A DNA stretch of 64,000 nucleotides. It comes from Margaritifera margaritifera (taxonomy: Eukaryota; Mollusca; Bivalvia; Unionida; Margaritiferidae). This document shows, one piece after another, positions 1-11,099 of this stretch. A program made the position numbers and the translations under genes. The notes under the pieces are model-generated. The model searched no databases. It was not told the origin of the DNA and saw only the letters and a list, made by a program, of their open reading frames with translations. How positions within the stretch are numbered: the stretch's first letter is position 1; every line of letters begins with the position of its first letter. Location of the stretch: positions 558,001 to 622,000 of the forward strand of contig JAQPZY010001581.1 of NCBI GenBank assembly GCA_029931535.1, written 5' to 3'.

Positions 1-94
1 CGGTGCTGTTTTGGATATCTTCATAATGGGGGGGGGGTAGAGATGGCATCTCATCTTGATATATCCCATAAAGCTGATTAAAGACTCCAAAGTT

Positions 95-330
95 GGATGA
101 ATACAAAGGACTTCATGCTCAGATGATTCTGAGTGTGCTCTTTTTCTGCAGCCCTTCAGGTGCTATTTTAAGATGTTGGACCATTCTTCTTCTGTCCACA
201 ATGTACACACACTACATTTGTGAGAAGAAGTGCACTTTGTGCAGGCCAAACACATTGTGGTTGTTCTCCACAACTTTAAATCGTCTACTGTTCTTGCACT
301 TGATTAACATCTCTGCAATGGAAGAGAAAT
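95..330 (-). pseudogene. DIRS Gag-like zinc-knuckle relic
   Basis: The minus-strand frame reads a Cys-rich run, CLACTKCTSSHKCSVCTLW, followed by TEEEWSNIL and then a stop. It resembles the CLTCSKCTC...CTFCTKW segment near the 5' end of the DIRS element at 11 kb, so I read it as a fragment of a related Gag-like gene. The frame is broken downstream. Confidence 0.5.
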
Positions 331-349
331 AAAAAAACAAACAAGTGCA

Positions 350-820
350 TACAACAAATATTAAAATTATTTAAATAAAGGTGAACTCAATTACCGAGAT
401 GACCTAAGATGAGTAATAAATCTAAATTTAACAGTGCACAACAATTTTGCCAGTGAAAATTGTGTTGCCATAACGAACAGTTACAACTGCAAAAATATAA
501 ATAAATTCACCCAAAATCACATAAATGTAGTACGCACAATGTACAATGGTGTTTTGACTTATTATACCACTGAAAATAAATGATGGATGGTGAAAATTAA
601 GTACAAGTTTCAATGGATTCATAGAGGCACTGCTGACAGTTGAAAGTGAAAGTTTAAACTAGCTGCATTATGGATAATGACGGCCACCAGTGAAAAAAAA
701 GGAAGTCAACCGGTAAGAGTTGCTTCCATTCATCTATATGTTATACAGACGAAAAGAAATTTTTTGTCTTACAGGTAGGACTGGATCTGGAGGTAGTAGA
801 GAGTAATCCTAATATTAATG
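350..820. other. Unassigned AT-rich sequence
   Basis: Short frames only, none with family features. I see no exon of the repeat-module gene and no transposon motif. Confidence 0.4.
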
Positions 821-821
821 T

Positions 822-1010
822 GATTGGGTAATGCATTTCAGACACAGACCTTGACCTTTGACCTTTTCATCCTGAAATCAATAGGGTTCTTCATTATTCC
901 AAGTGCAAGCCATCCACAAAGTTTGTTGACCATAGAGGGAGGACAACTCGAGTTATTGTTCAAAAACCAAATTGGTAAGAGACAGACAGACAGATGGATG
1001 GATTAGCAGC
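822..1010 (+). repeat. Single unit of the GACCTTTGACC repeat family
   Basis: Contains GACCTTGACCTTTGACCTTTT, AATAGGGTTCTTC and AAGTGCAAGCCATCCACAAAG in the same order as each unit of the tandem block at 46.1-47.05 kb, and ends in a GACAGACAGACAGATGGATGG terminus typical of this class. One copy here versus about six there. Confidence 0.7.
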
Positions 1011-1039
1011 ATCATAACATAATATGCTTTGCCTTATGG

Positions 1040-1490
1040 CAGGTGAATAAAAATTAGGAATCGCACAAAAGATACACCGTTCCAAACAAATGAAGAGATA
1101 AAAAAACAATAGATGAAAAACAAAAGGTAAAGATGTCAAATTCTATAAAATGTTTATCAATTATAAAATAAAGTAAAAAATATAACAGCCTCAAAATATT
1201 GGGTCTAAGTTTGTTATATAAACCATATTCCCACAAAAAGTTAAGATTTTCTCAGATGGTACATCATCATAAAGTTTCTTAATGGAGTTCACATAAAAAA
1301 CTTCTGTTGCACAGGGTGGAAGTTGAAACACTCAACAAGAATGGGTTTCACTGTCAGGTGTTACTGGCAGGGAATGCACTCTAGTCTAAGTTCACCCTTC
1401 AGAAGGTATGCAGGAGTCAGGTATATAAGCCCTAGCACAATACCACCTCATCTGTGATTTGTTTTACATAAAAGATCCCACCCTTCTGTT
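1040..1490 (-). mobile_element. 3' fragment of an RNase H-type LINE
   Basis: Aligns by eye along its length with 33.6-34.1 kb. Shared plus-strand landmarks are AAGGTAAAGATGT near the left, a GATGGTACA.CATCATAAAG stretch, then a segment rich in complements of C-terminal Cys codons. In the better copy this follows the RNase H domain and a PREWHPSYR...VVLCQLHIGH segment, so it is the 3' end of the ORF2 region and 3' UTR. No intact frame. Confidence 0.7.
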
Positions 1491-2937
1491 TAAAATGAGC
1501 AGAAGTTGCATTTGATGGATGCTGATCTGATGGAACAGCAGATTACTCACCAATGTAGCCTGGTAATTCGAAATGCCAATGGACCATAGGGTATTGTGAT
1601 TCTACATGGCTTTGCAACTTGAGAAATAACAGATTTTATTTATTTGGAAACATGCTGTACAGATTGCTGAAAGGACCCAGCATAACCCAAAAGCCAAGAG
1701 CAATACTGGTGTCTAAACATGAGTGATATATTCACACATGTACTATGGACAGGTCTGTCTACAATACACCTTTTCCTTGATAACTCGTGCATAATGGGGT
1801 CCAAAAACATAGACTGCTGCATAAGTGAGGGCATGAGTTACTGAGATACCTCTGAAAAATTATGAAAGAGATGGATATCAACAGTGAGAAGGGAAAGGGT
1901 GTGTGGGTGAGTGGGGTTCAATGGTTGAATACTTGCTTTATAATCATGTTGGGAATAATTGTCAATAAATAGCCTTTATTAATGAAGTTATTCGCTTTTC
2001 TGTTCAAATTAGCTTTATTTTCAAGATAACCAATCTTTGAAAGATCTTTCAAAACATTACTCTAAGAGGCTGCTACTTTTTGTAAATGTGGATACATTTT
2101 AGTGTTATTGATGATTCAAAATACAACTTTATTCTTTTTTTAAAAACAAGATAGACATTTATTTTGAGAAACAACAATGCTGAAACCCGTCTTTTTAAGA
2201 TCTATCAGTAAAATACTGATGCTGTGATTCTATTGCAAGTAATCGCGAAATTTCTGATCATCCTTGAACAAACTTCTGAATGCCAATTCAGAAATTTTAA
2301 GTTCACTACAAACTTTGGATCTCACTTCTTCATAATGAACCCTATCTATGAAACTAAGCTATTGATACACTAAGTACTCTTTTTGTTTGGTTCCCTTGCT
2401 ATCCTTGATTACACCTGCCAATGAGTAGGTTAAACCACTGATTAATGTTAGAGACTTTAATTATGTCGTGTACATAATAATATTTAAAACAGTGTTCAAT
2501 AGATCAATTGAAATGAGTTGACTTAACATATGACCATGACATCTACACAAGAATGACTTGCATGTCTTTGAACTTATTTTATTCTGCCCGTTTACTTGAT
2601 TGGATACAAAAGACATACAAATCAGGTCTACTCTTATTTGACTGTAAGGATGATTACACTGAAACCAAATTAAATGATACAACTGAAACACAAATTTCAC
2701 CTGACAAGACTTATTTAAGTTGATTTTTATTTCTGAAAGTGTTGCCACCAGGCATTATCAACATTTTTACTGATCAGTGTTTCATCATATAATGTTATTT
2801 CCAGTGTATTGAGAATTTTTTTTAAAAGAAAAATTAACAAAATGTATGACTTCTTATTAAAAGTTGCAAATTTCATGATGTATATATCAAACTTCCAGAC
2901 ACAAACAGCTGTTTTTGGCAATAAAACAAGCAATATA

Positions 2938-3977
2938 CTGTATCAGCATGTGAAATTGCCACCAGCCTACTGATCCAATGCCAGCAAAAAATTAGTAGCC
3001 AGTACGTCTGACCAGTTGGATGTTTAGGTATATCAAGTAAATTTAATATAGAAATTGTTTATTTTATGATATTAACAGAAATACTAGAAACCAAGTGAGA
3101 AAAAAAATCCTGGGGAATTGTTTCTGATGACCACTCACAAATCTGGATGAGGAGAAGAGATAAAGAACTCGCATGCAGAATGTGTTCAATAGACACTTGT
3201 AACTCCAGTTAAAAACTCTTCTGCATCTATGTGATGTCTGATGACACATGCTACTTCTGATTCCCAATGTCAACATGTTGAGGTATTTGGATGTCTCAAA
3301 GCTAACAGAGGTTAAAAACCAAACACAGCCAACGAAAAAATAGTTGGGTTACAGAATTTGCTTGGAATATAGAAACAGGATGCATGCTAAGACAATGCTG
3401 TTACAGTTCAGCAGCATTCTGCTGATGTGCATGCATTTGATCCAGTTCCAGCAATCCAATGCAGACCTAATTTCATGGGTAGCTATACTTTGGATACCAG
3501 AACCGCATCTTTGGAGACTGGATCTAGTTCTGATACTGTCATTGAGGACAAGTCAATGAATGAGGATCCTGATTCTAATTCTGACTATGATTTAGACTGG
3601 TCATCAATGGCAGCAACAGATTCTGATGTCCTGCCTCAAGATGAGTTATGCATGGATCTGGATCAGCTGGTGAGTAAGCATCATGGTTATGGCCAGTAAA
3701 CAGTGGCCATGTTATGCTAAATTTAATAAAATTTAATAAATTTGACATATGATATAAATACGTTTTTTTTGTTTTTCTTTATTTTCCATGTTTCATTATA
3801 TAAATCACCTTTACTAAGGGCTGATATTCATGTCTACCTGCATTTACCATTGAGTCATTGACTACATTTCGTTTGCTTCTATGATGAAATGTAGGACCAG
3901 TTATGGGCAGAACAGTAGCATTTTCAGGTTACTGGTCCTGTGGGCTTGCAGGATTTTTTGCTGAGTCTCACACACTG
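2938..3977. mobile_element. 1,040-bp insertion nested in the inverted-repeat element
   Basis: Comparison with the copy at 21.6 kb shows uninterrupted sequence there (GCGATATATCAAGG) but a 1,040-bp extra segment here. AATATA occurs on both sides, a candidate 6-bp target duplication. The insert contains a 3.39-3.70 kb open frame. Imperfect similarity of its ends (GCCAGCAAAAAAT versus the reverse of ATTTTTTGCTGAG) is only suggestive of terminal inverted repeats. Class unknown. Confidence 0.6.
3391..3699 (+). CDS. Open frame in the nested insertion, acidic C-terminal region (unknown)
   Basis: About 102 codons from an upstream stop to TAA, with no clear Met start: it is open from DNAVTVQQHSADVH, through a Thr/Ser-rich part, to an acidic stretch (EDPDSNSDYDLDWSS, then DELCMDLDQLV). 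Composition looks coding rather than random, and a GTGAGTAAGC donor-like motif lies near the end, so it might be part of an exon. It lies inside a 1-kb insertion and is probably transposon-derived. No family recognised. Confidence 0.35.
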   Translation, partial: DNAVTVQQHSADVHAFDPVPAIQCRPNFMGSYTLDTRTASLETGSSSDTVIEDKSMNEDPDSNSDYDLDWSSMAATDSDVLPQDELCMDLDQLVSKHHGYGQ

Positions 3978-4119
3978 AATATATCAAGGTTTCATTTACT
4001 AATTTTGATCACAACTGTATTCACCTTCAGCAACTAGGGGCCTATTTCTTTTGCATTTTTTATTTTAAAAAATGGAATCCACCTGCCCCAATGTTATAAG
4101 CATTGAATTCTATTCAACA

Positions 4120-4530
4120 GTTTTGGAGAAGTCATTTGAAGATTTTCCTTTTTTTAGTAACAGTGGCTTGACCATGTTTAATAATGGTAGTCATATCTGA
4201 AAGCAGATTGGCACCATTTGTAAAAGAATGGAAAGGTCTTCCTGCCATGATGCTTTCTGTTAAATCTGATCATATTCTGTTAAATGATTTTGAGAATAAA
4301 TTCTTTAAGGGTCTTTTACTATTTTTAGTAACAGCAGCCATATCTGACGGCATATCAGCATAATTTGTATAAAGTTTAAAGCCCTTCATGCCAGGATGGT
4401 CTGTGCCAAATTTGGTCAAAATTGGTCAAGTGGTTTTTGAGAAGTTTAAAATAGCAATGGTTGATGGATACATGATGTAAGACATATGTAGGGCCATACC
4501 ATCAGCTTACTTGGCCTTATGACCAGGTGA
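4120..4530 (+). repeat. Two-unit tandem repeat (about 165 bp) with element terminus
   Basis: Two diverged units share TTTTTAGTAACAG.., CATATCTGA.., GGCA..ATTTGTA and TGCCA..ATG. The block ends with GATGGATACATGATG and ...CAGCTTACTTGGCCTTATG, a terminus style seen on other tandem blocks in this window. Confidence 0.6.
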
Positions 4531-4766
4531 GTTAACAATTACATACACATGTATATGTATACCGGTACATCATAATATAAAATCATAATAATTACTTTTG
4601 CTATTCCCAGGGGCTGAATGATCAATAGTAATCCTGCTCTATGTGATTGACCTGTATACCAACATATGAACTTTGATGGTTTATTCAGACACAAAATATT
4701 TTCTTTTTTTGACAAATAATCTCACTGTTCTCTCGCTTCAAACTTTTTCCTACTTAGTATGTTTAC

Positions 4767-4936
4767 CTGGAAATGGATTATCTACACCCGTCCTGTTGTT
4801 GCATGCAGTGTAGGAAAGTTTGACACCTTGAAACAGCTGAAGATCTAGAGTACACGAACTGCTGCTTTCAAAGCAAACTTTGAGTGAAACATCAGCACTG
4901 ATTTTCTGCTCTGAGACTAAGTTGTTTAGAATGTAA
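4767..4936 (-). CDS. Exon B, module 5 (long variant)
   Basis: A 170-nt exon, six bases longer than the other four B exons but with the same phases. It starts YILNNLVSEQKISADVSLK and has cysteines in VCFESSSSC and TAC, with the sequon NRT. Acceptor TATTTTCAG; donor CCAG/GTAAAC. The two extra residues fall after the third Cys. The D exon that should follow was not found in the remaining 4.7 kb, so it is either outside the window or too diverged to see. Confidence 0.86.
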
Positions 4937-5563
4937 CTGAAAATAAAAGATGTAGTGAACAGCTTTGTGTCATTATTGCAAGTCCAAGCAGTAAATGATC
5001 ATTCTGTCAACATAATCATCAAAGTGTGAATGGCAATGATGATGATGATTGTGGTGGTTAGGATACGCATTATATCCAAAGTCCATATACAAAAAAACTG
5101 GTCTATAGGAGTGATCCAAGGTGCTTGTACAAACTGGTCTTCACAAGTTCAAGGTGGCTTCTATATACAGGTAAAATATCTTCTTTATTTATGAATAAAT
5201 AAATTTAGTGTACCTACCATTAATATACAAGTGGATGCTATACAGATGTGACCATTATAGCAGGTTTGACTTATAGGTAAGCTTTATACCCATTACTTTT
5301 CAAAGAAAATTACAATTAAATAATATCCTGAACACCAGATAAATGAGAATACTATGGGAGTAATAATATTTCCATACATCAAAAACTTCCCAGATTGCAA
5401 TTTTATGGCACTCAATCTAATAAAAACATGCCCCAGCCATAACAAGTACTTAAAATCTTGCATCATCTCTTTTGGTGCAATGCTAAACTTGTTACTATCT
5501 GATATAAAATTAAGTTAAAATATATATTTGTAAAATTTGTAATTATTTTCAAATATAACTCAC
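4937..5563 (-). other. Intron between C5 and B5
   Basis: AT-rich, no mobile-element signature seen. Contains a short GATGATGATGATT run near 5,040. Confidence 0.6.
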
Positions 5564-5606
5564 CTGAGTCGGAATACACCATGTAATGAGACAGTCTCTC
5601 TTGTGC
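5564..5606 (-). CDS. Exon C, module 5
   Basis: A 43-nt exon coding G-TRETVSLHGVFRL-S. Acceptor TTTTTTTAG/GC; donor CTCAG/GTGAGT, both strong. The core LHGVF matches the family. It is 7.3 kb from A5 because a full-length-scale DIRS element occupies that intron. Confidence 0.85.
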
Positions 5607-6174
5607 CTAAAAAAAAGGGAAGCTTTCACAAAATATACACATCTTATTTATTTTATACAATCCCCCCCCCCTCCTTCATTGTCATCTACTCATCCCTGTA
5701 AAACATACCCATATAATCACTCTCCCTCAATCCATATTGATGGAAATCAGGTTACAAGAAAAACATGATGGACAGATGGACAAAGTGACATTACCAATCA
5801 TGATCTATCCCCAAAAGTGCAGAAATGACTAACAAGAGCACCACATATGGCACATGATAGACCACTGGTGTCTTTTCCCTACTAAAAACACTGACCTTTG
5901 AGCAAGAGATTTTACTACTGTATGATATGTTGTGAACCTGGGTAAAGATAGATCAAAATATCTGTAGAGGTTCAAAAGTGGAAACTTGAGGAAAGAAACA
6001 GGTCACTGACGTTATCCCTTGTTTGTGACCTCAAACTTGTGGGGCAGAGTGTATGACTGTAAATACACATGAAACTGTCAAGTCAAGATATATAAGTGGC
6101 TAAAGTTTCATTAAAATATCTTTGCTGATTCAAAAGGTATACATGTACATGGAGAGTGGACACTGATATGTAGT

Positions 6175-6465
6175 TTTTTTGGGGTAAAACTGATTTTAAT
6201 TATGCAATACTTACCCATCACTCATGTCAAAAAACCTCGTCTGTTCCATGTAAATACATCCTGCCACAGAGTAGAGAATTGTAAACAAGACACATTCCAC
6301 TCTAGCACCTTGCATGCCCATGCGCAGAACAGTCATCTTTTTCATAGACAATGATTATACCAGGACATCAGAGCTTGGTGGGAGGAGGGCATTCGACAAT
6401 AAGAACGGCTAAGTGTTGCATAATTAAAATTAGTTTTACCCCCCCCCCCCCAAAAAAAATACATT
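6175..6465. repeat. Inverted repeat at the DIRS 3' end
   Basis: The left arm (TTTTTTTGGGGTAAAACTGA, then TTTTAATTATGCAATACTTA) is repeated in reverse complement on the right as TAAGTGTTGCATAATTAAAA then TTAGTTTTACCCC and poly-C. Arms are about 40 bp around a 195-bp loop. Inverted terminal sequences are expected of DIRS elements, and the recombinase frame runs up to the right arm. Confidence 0.7.
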
Positions 6466-7450
6466 TTTATAGCAGCAATAACTTACCCGAATAAAAGAAA
6501 GGTCTCTGTCAGTATGGGACTGATAAGCTTTTTTGATTGTGGTGACAATCCACTGTGAGATAGTTGAGGCCGAAATATAAATAGAGCACTTAAGAGGAAG
6601 GAAAAGGTGTTTCCAACCCTTCCTTTTCCCTTTCAAGGCATTTAGATAGAAATGTAGTGCCCAAACTGGGCATAAAACCCTATCTTGCTCATCTCCAGCA
6701 CAGATTCCACAAAGACTGGGAATCTCTAAAGTAATGGATCTACTGAAGTTAATTGATTTTTGGCTAAAAATCCCAGTTGTCAAAGGAGATAAACGGATGC
6801 GTAATTGCCACTAAACTGGAGACAGCCAGTGTCAATGCATGAATCTCGCTGCATCTTCTCACAGATGCCAAAACGAGTAAAAACACAGTCTTGAGTGCGA
6901 GGTCCTGAAAGGAAGCCTCACTTAGTGGTTCATAGGGGGTTTGGGTTAAAGACCATAAAACACAAGATAGATTCCATCTGGGCATAAGAGAGCAGGAGAC
7001 AGGTCTCTGCAGCTCAAATTACTTAATGAAATCAGCAAGGTGCGAATCTCTTCCATTTGCTACGACCTGAAAGAATTTAAGTGTATTGGAAATGGCAGCT
7101 CTACAGCCCTTGATAGTTGATATTGAACATCTTTTGTTCTCAAACAGGAACAAAAGGAAATCAGCAATGGAAGTTACAGAGGAACAGCTAGCAACTATGT
7201 GTTTTCTACTGCACCAATCACAGAAGATTCTCCACCTGGCATCATAGACCTTGGATGTCGAAGCTCTCCTGGTCTGAATGATGCAACTGGCAACCCGGTC
7301 CAAAAACTTGTTCTGGTGGATAGATTGCCTAAGATGAGCCAAGCGTGAAGGTGGAGAATGTGTGGGCTGTTGTGGAGGAGGTAGCCCCTGTATTGTGACT
7401 GAAGATCCATCCTGTGAGGTAGAGACCTCACTTGATCTTGATCTATCAAC
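6430..7450 (-). pseudogene. DIRS tyrosine recombinase (broken)
   Basis: The N-terminal part (from about 7.34 kb) reads as a SAM-like core-binding domain: RASTSKVYDARWRIFCDWC, IADFLLFLFE and STIKGCRAAISNTL. The catalytic part follows in other frames: LALKTVFLLVLASVRRCSEI contains the region of the first catalytic Arg (ASVRR.SEIHAL), and near 6.5 kb HTDRDLSFIRVSY is near where the His/Arg box of the C-terminal domain would fall but lacks a clear H-x-x-R. Two frameshifts separate the pieces. It would catalyse strand exchange for circular cDNA integration if intact. Confidence 0.78.
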
Positions 7451-7462
7451 AGGTTTACAACA

Positions 7463-9143
7463 TCACTGAACCATGATCATTGGGGCCACAGTGGGACTAT
7501 GAGAATGATGTGAGCAGTAAAAGTTCTGACTTTTTGTTGAACTTGAGGTAGCAGTCAGAACAGTGGAAATGCGTACGCAAACAGACAATTTTACAGGAAG
7601 CTGAATGCATCCACTGCCCATGCTCTCTGGTCCGAGACTGGAGAAACGTAAAAGGGAAGTCTGTTGTTGAGCCTGATCACAAACAAGTCCACCAGAGGCT
7701 TTCCCCCCAGTGAGAAAAGGGACTCTATTACACAGTGGTGAAGAGATCATTCCTTGAGGACTGTCCGCTATTATGTTTTCCATCCCTGGAATGTGGCGAA
7801 CTCAGAAGGTGATGTTGTCCAAGGTGGCCCAGCGAAGGAGGTTCCAAACCTCCATGCAAAGAAAAGAGCCATGTGTGCCTCCTTGACACTATGCCGGATG
7901 TGTTGTCGGAGGAGACCATGACACATCAACCCCTTACTCTGTCAATGCACCCTTGTAAAGCTAGAAATACAGCTTTCATTCCTAGATTGTTGATGTGGTT
8001 GGCCAATTCATCAGGAGTCCAATGACCATGGATAATTATACTCTCCAACTCTCAATAAGCACCACAACCGGAATCTGATGCTTCAATGAACAGATAGGAG
8101 TCAGGGTCAGGTGCATGCATGGGAATCCGTCAGGAATCTATCCCAATTCATCCACCAGCGAAAATGGTGATGAAAATCTAGTCCTAGAGGAATCAGAACT
8201 GACAGAGAATCTCTGTGTGGTTTCCACCTTGCAAGAAGGAGAAACTGTAGAGGGTACTTATGTAGATCTCCTATGGGAACTATGTTGGCAGTGGCATTCA
8301 AGGTTCCCAACAGGGATAGGTAAGGCAAATGGACAACGATATTTTTGCTAATAGCACCTCTGGAAATGCCAGGATTCGATCTATGTGATCCTGTGGGACC
8401 TGGACTAAGTTCTGGTTAGTGAGGAAGTTCATTATCACATAAACGAAGTCCTGAGATGGAATGAGCTCTGACTTCTCAATGTTGGGTAAAAGACCCAACT
8501 GAGTTACTGTAGACCAACAGTGGAACAGATCCTGATGGAAGGACTGAACCTGAACATTTTAGATTTGCCAGACATTGAAATACTGGAGAATTGGGGTTCC
8601 CAGTAATTAAAGGTAAGACACTACTACTCCCAAAACTCAGGTGAATACTCTGGATGTGGAAGCGATTCTGAATAGCAGAACCTGGAATTGAAAAACTTCC
8701 TGGTCCAAGCAAAACCAGATGTATTTTCAATGTGGAGGAAATATCGGGATGTGCAAATAAGCATCCTGAAGGTCTATGGAGACTGCCCAATCTGATGGAT
8801 GCATTGCATTCCAGATTGATGATTTGGTCTCCATCTTGAAATGTTCCCCCAGAAGAAACTGGTTTAATGGAGAGAGATTGATTATGATACAAAATTTCCC
8901 ACTGTTCTTGGTGACCAGGAAGATTTGGCAGTAGAATGAGGGAGACTGATCATTCAGGACCATCTTGATTGTCCCTTTCTGCAAAAGGGTGTGCACCTCT
9001 TCCCTTAATTTCACCAGCTGGGACTGGTGAAAGAACATGGGAGTCCTTGATAGAGGGGGTTGTTCCCCAAACTGAAGTTGGTAACCCTCAATCACAACAG
9101 AAAGGACCCACTCATCATTCATGATGCTTGACCAAACCTTCAA
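7463..9143 (-). pseudogene. DIRS reverse transcriptase / RNase H region (broken)
   Basis: The first part carries LREEVHTLLQKGTIKMV, then FLVTKNSGKFCIIINLSPLN and WAVSIDLQDAYLHIPI, which are reverse-transcriptase blocks including the Asp of the S/T-I-D-L-x-D-A-Y motif. The Y-x-D-D segment is displaced by frameshifts near 8.5-8.7 kb; QDGDQIINLECNA is a shadow frame of the same region. Downstream, VSSDNTSGIV and a TWLFSLHGGLE-like piece correspond to the RNase H part (D-N-T). At least three frame breaks. Confidence 0.75.
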
Positions 9144-10633
9144 AAAAGAGGCCTAGATGAACACCTACAGGGATGTCTGGGAGAGGAATGCATGGCAGGA
9201 GAGGGTGTAAGTCCCAAGGCCTGCCTCCCCCCCCCTTCTTTCTTAGGAAAGGAAGGCGGGTTTGAGAACTTCCTCCCAGTGGTTCTTCAGCAATTTCCAT
9301 GCCATGAACCTGATTGATGAAGAGGAGGTCTCATTTCAGATTGTACATTGGACTGAGGCTGCATCTGTTTGAAGAATTTAGAGGATGGTCCCTGAGGGCG
9401 ATTTGCATTAGTACACTTCCTGGTTGATTGTGATGGCCCAGGAGTGGTTGTGAAGGATCTGTGTTGATGATCCTTCAAAACTTGTGAAGCCATGATAGGG
9501 ATGAGTCCTATGAAGAGTGTCTCAGCTTCCAATGGATCAGCCCTTGGAAGGTCTTTACTGTGGTTAAATAAGACTTTCGAGGAGTCAACTATGTCCTTTC
9601 GTGGAAGTGACATAGAAACACTGTGCACCGTTTCCCATATCTCGTCATAGTGAATAGAGGCTCTATGTGTTCTAGATGTTCCAGGATGAAGATGAGACTG
9701 TTTGTCTTTCCTGGATGATGCTATGCCTCCAGCCTTCTTGGTGGATGCCACCTGATGAGGAGGTGATGGCGGGACATGAGCCACAGCATCACCTCTACTC
9801 TGAGTGCAATGTCCAGTAGCTGAAGTGGGCATAAGGGATAAATTAACCTGAGGTGGAGGGCCCCACATCCTGTAAGGATTCATTGGGATAATAGGAAAGG
9901 GGGGATATCAATCTGATCCACTTCCCTTGCCTTGACATGCTGGGCAGACTCCCAATCCTATATAGGGTGTGGTGGTAGAGTGGGGAGAGGGGCAAACTTG
10001 GTCCGATCACTATCCCCATACCATGAGGCATTCGAGTAATGACCGGTGTGATGTCGGCAACCAGTATGAGATGAGTGGTGGCTGATGACCAGTGACTGGT
10101 ATGATTTGACCGGTCACTGGGACAAACTGACCAGTGACCAGTCACCATACATTGGTCAGTTCATCAAAGTCACCAGATACTGACTGGTGACTGGACTAGT
10201 CACTGGTCAGTGACCATGCAGGTGACATAGATATGTCAGAGCCTAGTTCATCTCATCACTCATCAAGGTGCAGTGCTGCTCCTCCCATTCAGAAGGGGGC
10301 GACAGGGCGACATGCTACTCCAGAATAGTTGAGTGTGGTGCAACCCCCCCCCCCCCCTTGCAGGAGGATGCAACATGCTACCCAGGGAGCCGAAGGCAGC
10401 AACATATTAATCTGAATGTGAGGAGTGTTTGACTTCTCCTTTTTGGGAGGAGGCGATCTACTCCCTGAACGTTTATTCCCTCCTACAGGAGGGGCCTTAC
10501 CTGTCTCCAAAGAGACTGGTCCCATAAGCCCCTGGGACCTGGGAGTGTTCTTCCAAATTGATGAACTAGGCATCTTACAGTGGGCTCCCTGGGGCTCTAC
10601 AAGAAAAAGACCTGAAAATTCAGATGATGAGGG

Positions 10634-10645
10634 GGATTGACATTT
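10634..10645. repeat. Target-site duplication, left
   Basis: GGATTGACATTT, repeated exactly at 10,902-10,913 on the other side of the SINE. Exact 12-bp identity indicates LINE-machinery insertion. Confidence 0.88.
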
Positions 10646-10901
10646 GTTGTTGTTGTTGTTGTTGTGGGTTTAACGCCATTTTTCAGCACATGATAGGCTA
10701 TACATGGCGGCCAGTTTTATCTGGTGGAGGAAGAACTCGGGAAAACCCCGGGAAGAACCACCGACCCACGGGAAGCTACTGGCAAGCTTTCTCACATATC
10801 CACATTGGCCGAGCCCGAGACTCGAACCCACGTGGACAGAGGTGAAATGGCAGTGATCGGTAAAGGCGAGCGCCTTAGACCACTCGGCCACCCAGGGCCC
10901 C
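10646..10901 (-). mobile_element. tRNA-derived SINE
   Basis: On the minus strand it starts GGGGCCCTGGGTGGCCGAGT, with an A-box-like TGGCCGAGTGGTCTAAGGCG and a B-box GGTTCGAGTCTC, so the head derives from a Ser- or Leu-type tRNA. A conserved middle (GTTCTTCCCGGGGTTTTCCC, ATGGCGTTAAACCC) leads to an (ACA)n tail. This middle-plus-tail plan is common among molluscan SINEs (from memory). Internal Pol III promoter boxes are present. Flanked by GGATTGACATTT on both sides. Confidence 0.88.
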
Positions 10902-10913
10902 GGATTGACATTT
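10902..10913. repeat. Target-site duplication, right
   Basis: GGATTGACATTT, partner of the left copy. Removing the SINE and one copy restores the DIRS Gag-region sequence. Confidence 0.88.
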
Positions 10914-11099
10914 CCTCCATCCTCTATTAGTATGTCTGGAATCAGCTAGATTCCAGAGTTCATTAGTCCATTTTGTACAAAAAGTACAACAATTCTTACA
11001 TGTACACTTTGAACATGTGAGGCAGTCTGGGTGAGTGTCCCAAGAGCCCGTCTTGTGGTCACACTTTCTCACATACTGTCCCATCATTGTTCTCTGAAA

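Larger units (their letters stand above)
1767..4110 (+). mobile_element. Degenerate TA-flanked inverted-repeat element (copy 3), interrupted
   Basis: Starts TA/CACCTTTTCCTTGATAACTC and follows the same internal order as the complete copies at 21.6 and 58.5 kb: GGGGTCCAAAAACATAGAC, a TGTTCAATAGATCAATTGAAA stretch, then TTTCATTTACTAATTTTGAT. The right terminus is worn or missing near 4.11 kb. Without the nested 1.04-kb insertion it would be close to the length of the intact copies. Many former CG positions appear as CA or TG, as expected of an old methylated copy. Confidence 0.75.
9287..11090 (-). pseudogene. DIRS Gag-like region (broken)
   Basis: The start has a Cys-rich cluster: HPDCLTCSKCTCKNCCTFCTKW, a possible metal-binding region. 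The rest is Ser/Pro/His-rich with basic segments (KKAGG, SRKDKQS). Between 10.02 and 10.22 kb the DNA is a low-complexity run of CACTGGT/ACCAGTG motifs on both strands. A SINE interrupts the frame at 10.65-10.90 kb. Confidence 0.6.
6175..11095 (-). mobile_element. DIRS-like tyrosine-recombinase retroelement (copy 1, decayed)
   Basis: Minus-strand order is Gag-like Cys/His region and Ser/Pro-rich part (11.1-9.3 kb), reverse transcriptase with RNase H-like region (9.1-7.5 kb), then tyrosine recombinase (7.45-6.43 kb). This domain order, and the lack of an integrase of the DDE type, are the marks of DIRS elements. Inverted repeats lie at the 3' end (6.18-6.47 kb). Frames are broken at several points, so it is not autonomous. 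A SINE has inserted into its 5' part with a target duplication. It fills most of the intron between exons A5 and C5, in the same orientation as the gene. Confidence 0.82.

Noticed and set aside
93..332. 79-codon plus-strand frame with hydrophobic stretch
   Set aside because: The opposite strand reads a Cys-rich DIRS Gag-like segment; the plus frame is its shadow.
5586..5768. Plus-strand 60-codon frame
   Set aside because: It overlaps exon C5 on the other strand and a C-run and shows no features.
10800..10901. Functional tRNA-Ser/Leu gene
   Set aside because: It is the head of a SINE with a conserved body, ACA tail and target duplications.
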